Source: JBASTI01 sp964374025 (GTDB lineage: Bacteria; Patescibacteriota; Minisyncoccia; Spechtbacterales; HO2-43-30). From it: 10,879 bases of DNA. The stretch covers positions 1 through 10,879 of the forward strand of contig CAYJWU010000030.1 of NCBI GenBank assembly GCA_964374025.1, written 5' to 3'. The notes below the pieces were generated by a model. It was not told the origin of the DNA, ran no database searches, and saw only the letters and a program-made list of their open reading frames with translations. The stretch's first letter is position 1, and each line of letters begins with the position of its first letter. Below, piece after piece: positions 10,778 through 10,879 of this stretch. The position numbers and the translations under genes are program-made.

Positions 10778-10879
10778 AGGTAGCAAGCGGCTTAGGAGTA
10801 GCCTCGAATTCATATATTTATTTGTGAATTTCGGGCTGCAAAACTAAGCAGCACGCCTGGGGCCCCATGCTGCGGGGTG
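10778..10879 (+). ncRNA. structured 5' leader or small RNA, truncated by window end
   Basis: A stacked stem is visible: GCTTAG (10790-10795) with CTAAGC (10844-10849), an internal loop GA/AAAA, GTAGCC (10798-10803) with GGCTGC (10834-10839), then CGAATTCAT with GTGAATTTCG (10805-10813/10824-10833) closing an AT-rich loop. Next to it GCAGCA (10848-10853) can pair with TGCTGC (10868-10873), which competes with the base of the first stem and with CCCC/GGGG (10863-10866/10874-10877). By position after rplK this could be a ribosomal-protein leader (for L1 or L10), but I cannot match a known consensus. A stand-alone RNA is also possible. Confidence 0.5.

Overview
The window looks like a bacterial chromosome segment, most plausibly from a Patescibacteria/CPR (Parcubacteria-like) lineage. 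This is an inference. It rests on compact housekeeping genes (pheS-pheT, gyrB, secE-nusG-rplK), a PheT without the usual N-terminal tRNA-binding OB domain, in-frame low-complexity repeats, two small toxin-antitoxin pairs, and housekeeping starts that mostly lack a Shine-Dalgarno (SD). No marker in the window gives a firm taxonomy.

Left part (1-2040): the C-terminal part of a ThiF/E1-like adenylyltransferase enters from the left edge. It is followed by a 73-residue beta-grasp, ubiquitin-like protein with a near-perfect SD and a strong terminator. Together they look like the tail of a bacterial ubiquitin-like activation operon; any E2 or JAB peptidase would lie off the left edge. A separate unit follows: a dihydroorotate dehydrogenase gene (pyrD) with its own SD and terminator.

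Middle (2041-6560): a sigma70-type promoter fires into a strikingly palindromic leader of about 150 nt, then a small membrane protein, pheS and pheT (11-bp overlap, then a 1-bp gap). Next come a RelB-like/RelE-like antitoxin-toxin pair, a convergent hairpin, and an unknown 88-aa gene on the minus strand. That gene has an ideal TTGACA-N17-TATAAT promoter and lies divergent to gyrB.

Right part (6566-10879): gyrB is probably translated from a leaderless mRNA. Its last codons contain the -35 box of the promoter for secE-nusG-rplK. secE and rplK are each preceded by strong hairpins ending a few bases before the start codon. A HicB/HicA-like pair follows rplK and is bracketed by two 42-bp direct repeats (37/42 identical), each encoding the last residues of L11. 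This is the arrangement expected of a small cassette integrated into the 3' end of rplK. The window ends with a good promoter and a highly structured leader whose gene lies off the right edge; rplA or rplJ is plausible by synteny.

Most interesting points: the E1/Ub-like pair whose tail ends Asn-Gly rather than Gly-Gly; the rplK-3'-end duplication around hicBA; the switch-like nested palindromes before the pheST operon; and a recurring layout in which SD-less starts sit either 6 nt after a -10 box or a few nt after a long hairpin.
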